DNA of 5,479 bases from Geodermatophilaceae bacterium. Lineage in GTDB: Bacteria > Actinomycetota > Actinomycetes > Mycobacteriales > Geodermatophilaceae. The position numbers and the translations under genes are program-made. The stretch is from NCBI GenBank assembly GCA_013811805.1, contig JACCUM010000261.1, forward strand, positions 1-5,479, given 5' to 3'. The notes under the pieces were generated by a model that saw nothing but the letters and a program-made list of their open reading frames with translations, did no database searches and had not been told where the DNA came from. Positions 5,103-5,479 of the stretch are shown here, piece by piece. How positions within the stretch are numbered: the stretch's first letter is position 1; the number at the start of each line of letters is the position of its first letter.

Positions 5103-5479
5103 GTGAGCCGCAGCCGTCCTGACCGCAGTCGGTCGCGAGACCGCCGCGGCCGTGGCCTGCGCGGCCGGCTGGTGCCACAGACCGTGCCGTTGGCCCGCTC
5201 GCGGGCGGCTCAATTCGACGATCTCGTACTGGACACGGTGGAAGATCTCGAGCTGCGCTGGCAACGCGAGCTCGATGGTGTCGAGTTCGCCGTCGAGGAC
5301 GTCCCGTACCTCACGACGGCCAGTCCGGACGAACTCGTCCACGGCAGTGACGTCCTCGAGGACGGCAACGTCCCGCTGGCCAGACTGTTGCCGGCCAGGC
5401 TCTCCGAATCCGGGCACCGGCTGCCTGCGCGGATCGTGCTCTATCGCCGTCCGCTGGAGATCCGTGCGCGCGACCGCAG
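5103..5479 (+). CDS. Zincin-like metallopeptidase family protein (Rv3259-like), C-terminus cut by window edge
   Basis: This gene starts at GTG 5103-5105 and stays open to the right edge, giving 125 complete codons. It resembles the actinobacterial metallopeptidase (zincin, Pfam DUF1025/Zincin_1) family that sits beside the DUF3499 gene in mycobacteria. The basic N-terminus ends in RRGRGLRGRLVP (14-25), the best-conserved part. Next come SRAAQFDDLVLDTVEDLELRW-type helix residues (33-53), VEFAVEDVP, and NVPLARLLPARL followed by RLPARIVLYRRPLEIRARD near the edge. The HExxH-like metal site would lie just past the window, so whether it is intact cannot be judged. In this frame a TGA at 5076-5078 rules out a longer N-terminus. 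AGG/AGGG stretches at 5090-5097 may serve as the ribosome-binding site. The first 22 residues hold 11 arginines and several serines, suggesting a flexible, charged tail. The physiological substrate is unknown. Confidence 0.87.
   Translation, partial: MSRSRPDRSRSRDRRGRGLRGRLVPQTVPLARSRAAQFDDLVLDTVEDLELRWQRELDGVEFAVEDVPYLTTASPDELVHGSDVLEDGNVPLARLLPARLSESGHRLPARIVLYRRPLEIRARDR

Noticed and set aside
4363..5106. Plus-strand 247-codon frame across the DUF3499 gene and its upstream region
   Set aside because: It has no recognisable domain, lies opposite the conserved DUF3499 gene and spans a divergent promoter region.
4948..5178. N-terminal extension of the DUF3499 frame up to ATG 5061 or 5178
   Set aside because: Homologues as I recall them start just before RRCSR, and the extension would overlap the start of the divergent gene. 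GTG 4947 is preferred, though not proven.

Overview
The window is high-GC DNA with tightly packed genes and very little intergenic space. Protein sequences and gene order point to an actinobacterium, most likely of the order Mycobacteriales (Nocardia, Rhodococcus, Gordonia or Mycobacterium relatives). The order DUF3499 gene, manB, SIS-like gene, manA, with a zincin-like gene diverging from the DUF3499 end, matches the Rv3255c-Rv3259 neighbourhood of Mycobacterium tuberculosis as I remember it. I could not run a search, so the genus is left open.

Layout. Six genes lie on the minus strand and are probably mostly co-transcribed, reading right to left: a DUF3499 protein (4594-4947), phosphomannomutase/phosphoglucomutase ManB (3142-4506), a small Trm112-type zinc protein (2952-3158), a degenerate SIS/phosphosugar-isomerase-like protein (1842-2945), a ZnT9-like cation diffusion facilitator (833-1813) and type I mannose-6-phosphate isomerase ManA (824 to the left edge, C-terminus missing). 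From manB onward the genes overlap or lie within 8 bp of each other, apart from the SIS/transporter junction, where the two main starts are separated by a duplicated start module. The only sizeable gaps are 87 bp upstream of manB and a 155-bp divergent region (4948-5102). A zincin-family protein gene (5103 to the right edge, C-terminus missing) reads rightward from that region.

Function. ManA interconverts fructose-6-phosphate and mannose-6-phosphate. ManB converts mannose-6-phosphate to mannose-1-phosphate, the precursor of GDP-mannose. In Mycobacteriales this feeds phosphatidylinositol mannosides, lipomannan, lipoarabinomannan, polyprenyl-phosphomannose and protein mannosylation. The SIS-like protein resembles the bifunctional phosphoglucose/phosphomannose isomerase family, but its active-site segments look eroded. 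Several products are known or likely zinc proteins (ManA, Trm112, perhaps DUF3499), and a ZnT9-like metal transporter sits directly upstream of manA.

No mobile element, CRISPR array, tRNA or rRNA was seen, and nothing amounts to a clear new defence or biosynthetic system. The most unusual sequence-level feature is the SIS/transporter junction. A 21-nt module holding GGAGG and ATGA occurs twice with a 32-bp period, creating an 11-codon mini-cistron between the two genes. Shorter direct repeats also occur at two other junctions.
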